This document shows positions 1 through 5,153 of a stretch of DNA of 5,153 nucleotides, in pieces. The stretch spans positions 1-5,153 of the forward strand of contig JADZFJ010000427.1 in assembly GCA_020849935.1 (NCBI GenBank). The letters are read 5' to 3'. A program made the translations under genes and the position numbers. How positions within the stretch are numbered: the first letter of the stretch is position 1; the number at the start of each line of letters is the position of its first letter. Below the pieces are notes generated by a model. That model saw nothing but the letters and a program-made list of their open reading frames with translations, searched no databases and was not told the origin of the DNA. This DNA comes from Crocinitomix sp. (GTDB taxonomy: Bacteria > Bacteroidota > Bacteroidia > Flavobacteriales_D > Crocinitomicaceae).

Positions 1-1074
1 ATAAACTAATTCCTCCGTCGAATGATCCAACGAAATATCGCCAACAATTTCTACCAAAACATCATCCAAGGTCACAATTCCCGACGTTCCGCCATATTCA
101 TCTACCACCACCGCCATGTGCATTTTGCGTTCTTGAAAGCTTTTTAGCAGGTCGTCAATTTTTTTATTTTCCGGAACAAAATAGGGTTCGCGAATGAGTT
201 TTTGCCAGTTAAAATCAGCTTGTTCGTCCAAATATGGCAGCAAATCTTTCACAAATAAAATTCCTTCAATCTTGTCAAAGGTTGCGCGATAAACTGGAAT
301 GCGAGAATACCGTACTTTTGAACCATTTTCGTTCAATAATTTCAATATATCGGTGTAAATCAGACCAATTTCAAAAGCTTCAACATCCAACCGTGGTTTC
401 ATGATTTGTTTGACATCCTTTTTACCAAACTCAATAATGCCTTGGTAAATTTCAAGGTCTCTTTTATCGTCGTGTCCTTTACTCGTTAATTCAATGGCAT
501 CGGATAAATCATCCGCAGAAAGTTCTTTTACCCGTTTTTTAACTTTTGAATTTATAAAATCGGTACCTCTCACCAATCCTTGGCGCATAAAACTAAAAGG
601 CGGCGTTCGACTGATAATACTGACAGGAATTGCCATTAAAACCGCCACTTTTTTTCGATTTTTAGACGAATAAATTTTTGGAATTACCTCGCCAAATAAC
701 AAAATGATAAACGTGATTAAAATAACGTTGATGATAAATTTCACCAAATCACTTCGGCCAATTAATAATTGATTGGACAAATTAGAGGCCACTAAAATGA
801 TGGCGACATTGATGAAATTATTAGCAATCAACAAAGTTGCTAGTAATCCTTTTGGTTTTTTTAAGAGATCGATGACCGTTTGACTTGATTTGCTGGAATC
901 TTCCGAAATTGTTTCAATTTCTGACGGAGTCAATGAAAAAAACGCAACTTCCGATCCCGACATTAACGCCGACCCAATTAAAAGCAAAACAATAACCAAC
1001 CCCGAAATGGTGACAGACATCCAAATCTCATTCCATTGAATTACTGCTAGGTTGGTTAAATTTAGTGTTTCCAA
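1..1074 (-). CDS. gldE: GldE-like CBS-domain (CNNM/CorC family) membrane protein, C-terminus missing
   Basis: About 358 codons are visible; the gene runs off the left edge. Counting from a TTG start at 1074, a hydrophobic helix follows at residues 20-38, with two more hydrophobic stretches around 79-98 and 101-127. The third ends in GEVIPK (128-133), a hallmark of the CNNM/DUF21 transmembrane domain. A CBS-domain pair follows from about residue 219 (KDVKQIMKPRLDV), with IEGILFVKDL near 269-278 and the diagnostic DEYGGTSGIVTLDD at 325-338. The missing end should carry the CorC/HlyC C-terminal domain. The family includes Mg/Co transport proteins. In Bacteroidota the copy next to ssb and mutY is GldE, which assists the gliding and type IX secretion lipoprotein GldD; I infer GldE from this context. 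The start is uncertain: TTG at 1074 lies 9 bases after ssb and keeps a short pre-helix segment, while ATG at 1020 would begin almost inside helix 1. Confidence 0.88.
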   Translation of the reverse strand, partial: METLNLTNLAVIQWNEIWMSVTISGLVIVLLLIGSALMSGSEVAFFSLTPSEIETISEDSSKSSQTVIDLLKKPKGLLATLLIANNFINVAIILVASNLSNQLLIGRSDLVKFIINVILITFIILLFGEVIPKIYSSKNRKKVAVLMAIPVSIISRTPPFSFMRQGLVRGTDFINSKVKKRVKELSADDLSDAIELTSKGHDDKRDLEIYQGIIEFGKKDVKQIMKPRLDVEAFEIGLIYTDILKLLNENGSKVRYSRIPVYRATFDKIEGILFVKDLLPYLDEQADFNWQKLIREPYFVPENKKIDDLLKSFQERKMHMAVVVDEYGGTSGIVTLDDVLVEIVGDISLDHSTEELVY

Positions 1075-1083
1075 GGGCTTGAA

Positions 1084-1530
1084 TTAAAAAGGTAAATCAT
1101 CTTCCGGATTTGGTTGTAGATTCACATCCATTTTTTGTAAACTCTTCGTTTCAATCGAACTAGGATATGACTTTTCGGGAGTATTTTCTTGGTCTGCCCT
1201 TGAAAGCATAGTTATTTCATTGGCAACAATTTCAGTAACCGTATTGGTGTGATTTGCCTCATCTTGCCATGTTCTTGTGCGCAACTTACCTTCTACATAA
1301 ACTTTCATGCCTTTGCGGAGATAGGTTTGAACAATGGTTGCCAATCCTTTCCAAGCAACAATCGTATGCCATTCGGTGACTTCACGCTTTTCGCCTGAAG
1401 TTTTATCAAGATAGGTTTCTGAAGTTGCAATAGAAAATCTTGCTAAGCTTGTGCCGTTTTCTAAGAAACGAATTTCAGGATCTTTTCCAAGATTACCAAT
1501 CAATATCACCTTGTTTACACTCCCAGCCAT
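1084..1530 (-). CDS. ssb: Single-stranded DNA-binding protein SSB
   Basis: This 148-residue protein coats single-stranded DNA during replication, recombination and repair, and recruits partner enzymes. The OB-fold covers about residues 4-107, starting with VNKVILIGNLGKDPEIR and including the conserved WHTIVAWKGLA and YVEGKLRTRTW segments. A short disordered linker follows, then an acidic tail ending in EDDLPF, the tip that binds partners such as RecO, PriA and exonucleases. An intact tail indicates a functional housekeeping SSB, although the linker is short compared with E. coli SSB (178 residues). The ATG at 1530 gives the standard N-terminus. The gene lies 34 bases downstream of mutY and about 9 bases upstream of the likely gldE start, so co-transcription is probable. 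A TATATTTG box in the mutY-ssb gap may add an internal promoter. Confidence 0.97.
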   Translation of the reverse strand: MAGSVNKVILIGNLGKDPEIRFLENGTSLARFSIATSETYLDKTSGEKREVTEWHTIVAWKGLATIVQTYLRKGMKVYVEGKLRTRTWQDEANHTNTVTEIVANEITMLSRADQENTPEKSYPSSIETKSLQKMDVNLQPNPEDDLPF

Positions 1531-1549
1531 TTCTTGTTGAAATATTCTT

Positions 1550-1557
1550 CAAATATA
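1550..1557 (-). promoter_or_regulatory. Possible -7 promoter box for ssb
   Basis: Read on the minus strand this is TATATTTG, a full match to the Bacteroidota -7 consensus TAnnTTTG, 19 bases before the ssb start codon. I found no TTTG at the expected -33 distance; the nearest candidates lie 12 and 43 bases upstream. It may be a weak internal promoter in the mutY-ssb-gldE operon or a chance match in AT-rich DNA. Confidence 0.25.
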
Positions 1558-1564
1558 ATTATTC

Positions 1565-2596
1565 TCATTCAAAAAGAGATGACTGTTGGATATATCTTAT
1601 CAAAAGTTGAGGTAATGGAAAATCTTCCATATTTTTAAGTAAAACAAGGACTTGATTCTCCTCTGGTTTTAAATGGTCCACTTCAACCACCCAAAAAGTA
1701 GCAGTTAATCGTTGATGCGATAAAATATGGGTGAATTTCCCATCTGATTTGATTGATTTAGGCGAATATTTGCGAAAATTTTCTATCTCCAAGGGTTCGT
1801 TCAACTCATTTTGATACTGCGGAAAGTCGTATAAACCTTCCCAAATGTCCTTTCCAGTTCTTTTATTGATGAGGGTGTTTTTTCCGTCAAAAAACACTAA
1901 ATAGGTTAATGCCCGTTCAATGACCTTGGTTTTTTTTGATTTTTTGGGAAACTCTAATTGTTTGTGTTGGCTTTTTGCTAAACAGGTAAGGGAGAGCGGG
2001 CATTCTTCGCACAAAGGTTTGTTTGGGGTGCAAATCAAGGCACCAAGTTCCATCATCGCCTGATTGTGGTCGCTAGGGTTGTGTTGATCCAAAAAATTAG
2101 CCGCGATTAAGTCGAATTCTTTTTTGCCTTGCGTCGTATCGATGGGCGTTTCAATCATTAAATAACGACTAAGCACGCGATAAACATTTCCATCCACCAC
2201 TGCGTGCGGTAAATTATAGGCGATGGAAGTAATCGCTGCGGCGGTATAATCACCGACCCCTTTCAAGGAACGCACCTCTTTATACGTTTTTGGAAAAACT
2301 CCCCCAAATTGATTCACCACCATTTTTGCCGAATAGTGCATATTTCGGGCGCGACTGTAGTAACCTAGCCCTTGCCATAAATTTAAAACCTCATCTTCGG
2401 GAGCATTTGCCAAGGATTTTACATCAGGATAGTGAAAAGTGAATTTTTCATAGTAATTCAGTCCTTGTTCGACCCTCGTTTGTTGCAAAATTACCTCCGA
2501 AATCCAAATTTTATAGGGGTCATTTGTCAATCTCCAAGGTAATTCACGTTTACTTCGTCGATACCAATGCTGTATTAATGTCGTAAAATCAGTCAT
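1565..2596 (-). CDS. mutY: A/G-specific adenine DNA glycosylase MutY
   Basis: This enzyme removes adenine mispaired with 8-oxoguanine, preventing G:C to T:A mutations. The 343 residues are typical for the family. The N-terminal glycosylase domain has the catalytic Glu34 in EVILQQT, a helix-hairpin-helix around LKGVGDYTAAAI (111-122) and the catalytic Asp135 in VVDGNVYRV. Tyr139 sits where E. coli has Lys142. A [4Fe-4S] cluster is formed by Cys189, Cys196, Cys199 and Cys205 (spacing 6-2-5). The C-terminal NUDIX-like domain (about 225-340) recognises 8-oxoguanine and carries the HILSHQ loop at 289-294. That domain and Glu34 separate MutY from endonuclease III. The ATG at 2596 gives the usual N-terminus and is preceded by an A-rich leader. 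The gene is first in the minus-strand operon with ssb and gldE and is divergent from the HU gene. Confidence 0.97.
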   Translation of the reverse strand: MTDFTTLIQHWYRRSKRELPWRLTNDPYKIWISEVILQQTRVEQGLNYYEKFTFHYPDVKSLANAPEDEVLNLWQGLGYYSRARNMHYSAKMVVNQFGGVFPKTYKEVRSLKGVGDYTAAAITSIAYNLPHAVVDGNVYRVLSRYLMIETPIDTTQGKKEFDLIAANFLDQHNPSDHNQAMMELGALICTPNKPLCEECPLSLTCLAKSQHKQLEFPKKSKKTKVIERALTYLVFFDGKNTLINKRTGKDIWEGLYDFPQYQNELNEPLEIENFRKYSPKSIKSDGKFTHILSHQRLTATFWVVEVDHLKPEENQVLVLLKNMEDFPLPQLLIRYIQQSSLFE

Positions 2597-2640
2597 TTGT
2601 AATTTTTTTTTAAAGTTCTTGTGTTTTTTTTATTATTCTT

Positions 2641-2677
2641 CAAAGAATTACATTTATTTTTGCACCCGATTTACAAA
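2641..2677 (-). promoter_or_regulatory. Possible mutY operon promoter
   Basis: On the minus strand a TTTG (2677-2674) is followed 23 bases later by TAATTCTTTG (2650-2641), an imperfect version of the Bacteroidota -7 box TAnnTTTG with two extra bases. It lies 44 bases before the mutY start, a sensible leader length. It overlaps the HU promoter box on the other strand, so the two genes might compete for RNA polymerase. The match is weak and this is a suggestion only. Confidence 0.25.
2655..2662 (+). promoter_or_regulatory. Probable -7 promoter box of the HU gene
   Basis: TATTTTTG is an exact match to TAnnTTTG, the -7 element used by the Bacteroidota primary sigma factor. Transcription would start near 2668-2670, leaving a leader of about 30 bases that is A/T-rich and has no Shine-Dalgarno sequence, as is usual in this phylum. 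The expected TTTG at -33 is not present; that position falls in a T-rich run (2624-2632). Confidence 0.5.
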
Positions 2678-2697
2678 AGATTAAAAATTAACAAGTT

Positions 2698-2988
2698 ATG
2701 ACCAAAGCAGATATCGTTGCAAAAATCGCAGATCAAACAGGGATTGAGAAAGTCGCTGTATTAGCCACAGTAGAGGCGTTTATGGATTCAGTAAAAGGTT
2801 CTTTAGCCGAAGGAAACAATGTTTACCTTAGAGGTTTCGGATCGTTTATCGTTAAAAAACGTGCTGAGAAAACAGGAAGAAACATTTCTAAAGGTGTTTC
2901 TATTATTATTCCTGCACACTCTATTCCTTCGTTTAAACCAGCGAAAACTTTTGTTGAAGAAGTAAAGAATAATGTTTCAGCAAAATAA
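2698..2988 (+). CDS. hup: HU family nucleoid DNA-binding protein
   Basis: This small (96-residue) protein bends and compacts DNA as a dimer. The N-terminal helices (residues 3-37) form the dimer core, starting TKADIVAKIADQTG. The beta-saddle carries the signature VYLRGFGSF (42-50). The DNA-gripping arm follows with KRAEKTGRNISKG (54-66), then IPSFKPAKTF (76-85), typical of HU/IHF. In E. coli HU the residue after RN is Pro63, which wedges into DNA; here it is Ile63, a form I recall as common in flavobacterial HU proteins. HU and IHF cannot be separated firmly by eye, but a single general HU is the best reading. The gene is monocistronic-looking: it has its own -7 box upstream and a strong terminator 58 bases after its stop codon. 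It is divergent from mutY. Confidence 0.95.
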   Translation: MTKADIVAKIADQTGIEKVAVLATVEAFMDSVKGSLAEGNNVYLRGFGSFIVKKRAEKTGRNISKGVSIIIPAHSIPSFKPAKTFVEEVKNNVSAK

Positions 2989-2993
2989 TTTTA

Positions 2994-3022
2994 TTTGTTG
3001 AATTAGTTTTTTACTATCTTTG
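2994..3022 (+). promoter_or_regulatory. Bacteroidota-type promoter downstream of HU
   Basis: TTTG at 2994-2997 and TATCTTTG at 3015-3022 are separated by 17 bases. They match the Bacteroidota -33/-7 promoter (TTTG, about 19 bases, TAnnTTTG), with the spacer at the short end. The -33 element begins 5 bases after the HU stop codon. Transcription should start near 3026-3030, only about 20 bases before the strong terminator hairpin. It is the best promoter I can find for the basic mini-protein and rng. A small inverted repeat, TCCTC/GAGGA (3023-3027 and 3033-3037), spans the expected start point and could be an operator or a 5' RNA hairpin. Confidence 0.6.
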
Positions 3023-3036
3023 TCCTCCAATTGAGG

Positions 3037-3093
3037 ATGAATTTACAAAAACTTCCTGTTTTGAACAGGAAGTTTTTTTTACATATTAAGTAG
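3037..3093 (+). CDS. Possible 18-residue leader peptide overlapping a terminator
   Basis: An ATG at 3037 opens an 18-codon frame, MNLQKLPVLNRKFFLHIK, ending in TAG at 3091-3093. It starts about 10 bases after the predicted transcription start and runs completely through the terminator hairpin at 3047-3080. A ribosome translating it would melt the hairpin, which is the geometry of a leader peptide controlling attenuation. There is no run of one regulatory amino acid, and no homologue is known to me. The frame is short enough to arise by chance, so it should be treated as a hypothesis. Confidence 0.2.
   Translation: MNLQKLPVLNRKFFLHIK
3047..3080 (+). terminator. Strong intrinsic terminator after HU
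   Basis: A perfect 14-base-pair stem (3047-3060 with 3064-3077) closes a 3-base TTG loop, and an eight-T run occupies 3073-3080. The core is ACTTCCTGTT paired with AACAGGAAGT. The stem is flanked by A's on the left and T's on the right, so it could act on both strands. It most simply ends the HU transcript. Because a good promoter lies just upstream (2994-3022), it would also act as an attenuator or 3' end of a roughly 50-base RNA from that promoter. Confidence 0.9.
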
Positions 3094-3129
3094 TTATTAA
3101 AGTATTAATTGATTTAAAAAATCTTTGTT

Positions 3130-3222
3130 ATGCCAAGCGGTAAAAAAAGAAAAAGACATAAAATGTCAACTCACAAGAGAAAGAAAAGACTAAGAAAAAA
3201 CAGACATAAAAAGAAAAAATAG
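3130..3222 (+). CDS. 30-residue highly basic protein, bS22/mS38 (AURKAIP1/COX24)-like ribosomal candidate
   Basis: The peptide starts MPSGKKRKRHKMSTHKRKKR and continues LRKNRHKKKK. It has 18 Lys/Arg plus 3 His in 30 residues, no acidic residue and no hydrophobic core, so it should be an RNA-binding extension rather than a globular protein. Residues 11-30 align without gaps to the segment [20 protein letters not shown] of mycobacterial bS22, as I recall it. bS22 is related to the C-terminus of mitochondrial mS38 (AURKAIP1/COX24), which contacts 16S/12S rRNA in the small subunit. From memory, near-identical short proteins sit before the RNase G gene in other flavobacteria; this supports a real gene and is hard to explain otherwise. 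The ATG at 3130 is preceded by an A-rich stretch without a Shine-Dalgarno sequence. The ribosomal role is inferred from composition, alignment by eye and context. Confidence 0.8.
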   Translation: MPSGKKRKRHKMSTHKRKKRLRKNRHKKKK

Positions 3223-3256
3223 GTAACTATTGATCTTTTTTAATGCCTTATTTCAC

Positions 3257-3300
3257 AAGAAAACTTAGTAGTTAGATCTATTAGGTTTTCTTAGTTTTTT
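3257..3300 (+). promoter_or_regulatory. Hairpin with U tract before rng (weak terminator or leader structure)
   Basis: AAGAAAAC (3257-3264) pairs with GTTTTCTT (3285-3292). Pairing continues inward through TTAGTAG and CTATTAG with two G-U wobbles, giving about 15 pairs around a 6-base loop (3272-3277). Six T's follow at 3295-3300. The shape is that of an intrinsic terminator, but the stem has only three G-C pairs and sits 17 bases before the rng start. It may partly end the mini-protein transcript, set the ratio of the two products, or act as an RNase-sensitive leader hairpin for rng. I see no TAnnTTTG promoter between it and the mini-protein stop. Confidence 0.55.
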
Positions 3301-3317
3301 ATTTAATATCGAAAGTA

Positions 3318-4871
3318 GTGAGTTTTGAACTAATTATTAATTCAAAACCCAACGGAGAAATCTCTATGGCTCTAATGCGTGACTCAGCGCTTGTTGAGCT
3401 TCACGAGGAGAAGGTAGACCCGGATTTTGCCGTGGGTGATATATATCTTGGTAAAGTACGTAAAGTAGTTGCCAGTTTAAATGCAGCGTTTGTCAATGTT
3501 GGGTACGAAAAGGATGCTTTTTTGCATTATTTAGATTTAGGACCACAATTTAAATCCTTGGATAAATTCACGCAGGACACCTTAAAAGGTAAACAAAATG
3601 TAGCTGATTTATTATATTTTAAGCCTGAAGAAGACATCGAAAAAGAAGGTAAAATTTCGGATATTTTACCCTCCACCCGCGAAATTTTGGTGCAAGTTGC
3701 CAAAGAACCTATTTCTTCTAAAGGTCCCCGTTTAAGTTCTGAAATTACATTGGCCGGACGTTATTTAGTCCTTGTGCCTTTTTCTAATAAAATTTCCATT
3801 TCTCAACAAATCAAAGATCTTGAAGAGAAAAAACGACTGAAAGACATTGTTAAAGGTGTTTTACCAAAAAATTTCGGGGTGATTATTCGCACCGTGGCCG
3901 AGCATAAAAAACTCGCCGAAATCGATGGTGATTTAAAAGACTTGCTCGAACGATGGAGAAGAATGCATCAAAATTTAAAAAATTCTAAATCTCCAAAAAG
4001 AGTTTTAGGTGAATTAAACAGAGCTTCTTCCCTTTTGCGCGATACCTTAAATGAAAATTATTCTAAAATTCATGTCAATGATCCTGATCTATTGGCAGAA
4101 ATGAAAGAATATGTACAATCTATTGCCCCTGAAAAAGTTGGCATCCTTAAAGAATACAAAGGAAAGGTTGATATTTTTGAAAATTTTGGAGTTAACAAGG
4201 AAATCAAAGTCCTTTTTGGTAAAAAAGTTCCCTTGTCAAGTGGTGGTTATTTGATTATTGAACATACCGAAGCCATGCATGTGGTGGATGTAAATAGTGG
4301 TAATCGAAGTGCAAAAAATGACAACCAAGAAAATAACGCCATTACTGTAAATCTTGAAGCTGCGGAAGAATTAGGTCGCGTGCTTCGTTTAAGAGATATG
4401 GGCGGGATTATTTGTGTGGACTTTATTGACATGCACAAACGTGAAAACAATAAATTGCTTTTCAATAAGTTGCGTGATGTCTTAAAACAAGATAAAGCCA
4501 AACACAGCATTTTACCTCCAAGTAAATTTGGGGTGGTGGAGATTACACGCCAACGGGTTCGACCGGTGACGGATATTGAAACGTCTGAAGTTTGCCCTAC
4601 CTGCGAAGGAACTGGGAAGATTCAAGCATCCATCATGTTCTCGGACGAAATTGAAAGTCAATTGAAATATTTGCTCCAAGAACGTAAATTGAAAAAGGTT
4701 ACCTTGGTGGTGCATCCTTATTTAGAATCGTATTTTAAAAAGGGATTAATTTCGAAACAACGCAAGTGGTTTTTTAATTACAAAAAATGGGTTCCGGTTC
4801 GTGGCAATAATTCCAACCAATTGCTCGAATACAAATTTATTGACGGAGACGGCAATCAAATCAACGTATAA
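3318..4871 (+). CDS. rng: Ribonuclease G/E family endoribonuclease
   Basis: This enzyme cuts single-stranded RNA in the cytoplasm; in E. coli RNase G matures the 5' end of 16S rRNA and degrades some mRNAs. The 517 residues match the short RNase G form, without the long C-terminal scaffold of RNase E. An S1-type RNA-binding region occupies about residues 37-125 (VGDIYLGKVRKVVASLNAAF). The DNase I-like catalytic region has Mg-binding Asp324 (VVDVNSGNRS) and Asp368 (CVDFIDM), aligning with E. coli RNase E Asp303 and Asp346. RLRDMGG and ITRQRVRP are also present. The zinc-link CPTC (Cys426, Cys429) is intact, so tetramer formation is expected. The start is GTG at 3318, with no upstream in-frame ATG; the next ATG (residue 17) would remove conserved N-terminal sequence. 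The gene follows the basic mini-protein by 95 bases and precedes recX closely. Confidence 0.96.
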   Translation: MSFELIINSKPNGEISMALMRDSALVELHEEKVDPDFAVGDIYLGKVRKVVASLNAAFVNVGYEKDAFLHYLDLGPQFKSLDKFTQDTLKGKQNVADLLYFKPEEDIEKEGKISDILPSTREILVQVAKEPISSKGPRLSSEITLAGRYLVLVPFSNKISISQQIKDLEEKKRLKDIVKGVLPKNFGVIIRTVAEHKKLAEIDGDLKDLLERWRRMHQNLKNSKSPKRVLGELNRASSLLRDTLNENYSKIHVNDPDLLAEMKEYVQSIAPEKVGILKEYKGKVDIFENFGVNKEIKVLFGKKVPLSSGGYLIIEHTEAMHVVDVNSGNRSAKNDNQENNAITVNLEAAEELGRVLRLRDMGGIICVDFIDMHKRENNKLLFNKLRDVLKQDKAKHSILPPSKFGVVEITRQRVRPVTDIETSEVCPTCEGTGKIQASIMFSDEIESQLKYLLQERKLKKVTLVVHPYLESYFKKGLISKQRKWFFNYKKWVPVRGNNSNQLLEYKFIDGDGNQINV

Positions 4872-4879
4872 AATTCAAT

Positions 4880-5153
4880 TTGAACTTGTCCCCGAAATAT
4901 AATTTGGAAGTGGCAAAATCAAAAATTGAAGCTTTTTGTGCCTATCAAGAACGTTCGCATTTCGAAGTAAAAAATAAACTCGAAAGTTGGTTTATTGATT
5001 TTCGTGATATTAACTTATTGATTTCTGAATTAATCGAAACAAATTTTTTGAATGAAGAGCGTTTTGCCTCGAGTTATGTGAGCGGAAAGTTTCGAATTAA
5101 AAAATGGGGGAAAATCAAAATTCGCCAGCAACTCAAAAGTAAACAAGTGTCGC
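4880..5153 (+). CDS. recX: RecX family regulatory protein, N-terminal part
   Basis: About 91 codons are present before the right edge. RecX binds RecA filaments and usually limits RecA activity during recombination and the SOS response. The visible sequence has the family pattern: KIEAFCAYQERSHFEVKNKL (first three-helix repeat), then a second repeat with ISELIETNFLNEERFASSYV and KFRIKKWGKIKIRQQLKSK. The CAYQER and FLNEERFA motifs are strong RecX markers. No in-frame ATG lies between the upstream stop (TGA at 4841) and the conserved region. TTG at 4880, 8 bases after the rng stop, is the most likely start, with TTG at 4886 as the alternative; TTG 4904 and GTG 4910 would shorten the first helix. 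The tight spacing suggests co-transcription with rng. recA is not in this window. Confidence 0.9.
   Translation, partial: MNLSPKYNLEVAKSKIEAFCAYQERSHFEVKNKLESWFIDFRDINLLISELIETNFLNEERFASSYVSGKFRIKKWGKIKIRQQLKSKQVS

Noticed and set aside
1..1074. Hemolysin or magnesium/cobalt efflux (CorC) as the name for the partial gene
   Set aside because: The domain family is shared, but position directly after mutY and ssb in a flavobacterial setting favours GldE. Hemolytic function is an old and poorly supported label.
1565..2596. Endonuclease III (nth) instead of mutY
   Set aside because: The C-terminal NUDIX-like domain, the HILSHQ loop and the catalytic Glu34 in EVILQQT identify MutY.
3120..3127. 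AATCTTTG as a promoter box for the mini-protein
   Set aside because: It has one mismatch to TAnnTTTG and no -33 TTTG, and transcription would start inside the coding region a few bases after the ATG.
3130..3222. The basic ORF as a chance product of A-rich DNA
   Set aside because: Mixed Lys/Arg/His with gap-free similarity to bS22/mS38, and remembered conservation in front of rng, are unlikely for random A-rich sequence.
4247..4510. 87-codon ORF on the minus strand
   Set aside because: It lies wholly inside rng opposite the catalytic region. The translation is Ser/Leu-rich with no family motif, and rng is strongly supported in its own frame.
4512..4715. 67-codon ORF on the minus strand
   Set aside because: It is antisense to the zinc-link region of rng, with no recognisable domain and no promoter or leader.

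Overview
This is a compact, AT-rich piece of a Bacteroidota chromosome, most likely class Flavobacteriia. The evidence is a GldE-type membrane protein, the order mutY-ssb-gldE, a flavobacterial-type HU, promoter boxes of the Bacteroidota form TAnnTTTG, and start codons preceded by A/T-rich stretches rather than Shine-Dalgarno sequences. No mobile element, CRISPR array, tRNA or rRNA is visible. No intergenic gap exceeds about 140 bases, so there is no large unexplained stretch.

Left half, minus strand (read right to left): mutY (adenine glycosylase, 2596-1565), ssb (single-strand DNA-binding protein, 1530-1084) and gldE (CBS-domain membrane protein, 5' part only, running off the left edge). 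Gaps are 34 and about 9 bases, so this looks like one operon joining DNA repair and replication to a gliding-motility accessory gene.

Right half, plus strand: hup (HU nucleoid protein, 2698-2988) is divergent from mutY across 101 bases. It is followed by a regulatory region with a good promoter (2994-3022), a possible 18-codon leader ORF (3037-3093) and a very strong hairpin terminator (3047-3080). Next come a 30-residue, extremely basic protein (3130-3222) resembling the small ribosomal protein family bS22/mS38, a second hairpin with a U tract (3257-3300), rng (RNase G/E, GTG start, 3318-4871) and the start of recX (about 4880 to the right edge).

The genes form two groups. mutY, ssb and recX serve DNA repair and recombination, with HU packaging the DNA. 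The basic peptide and RNase G look like a ribosome and RNA-processing pair. The least ordinary part is 2989-3317. There the order promoter, leader ORF, terminator, mini-protein, hairpin, RNase suggests that expression of the mini-protein and RNase is controlled by transcription attenuation. That is an inference from sequence layout, not a demonstrated mechanism.
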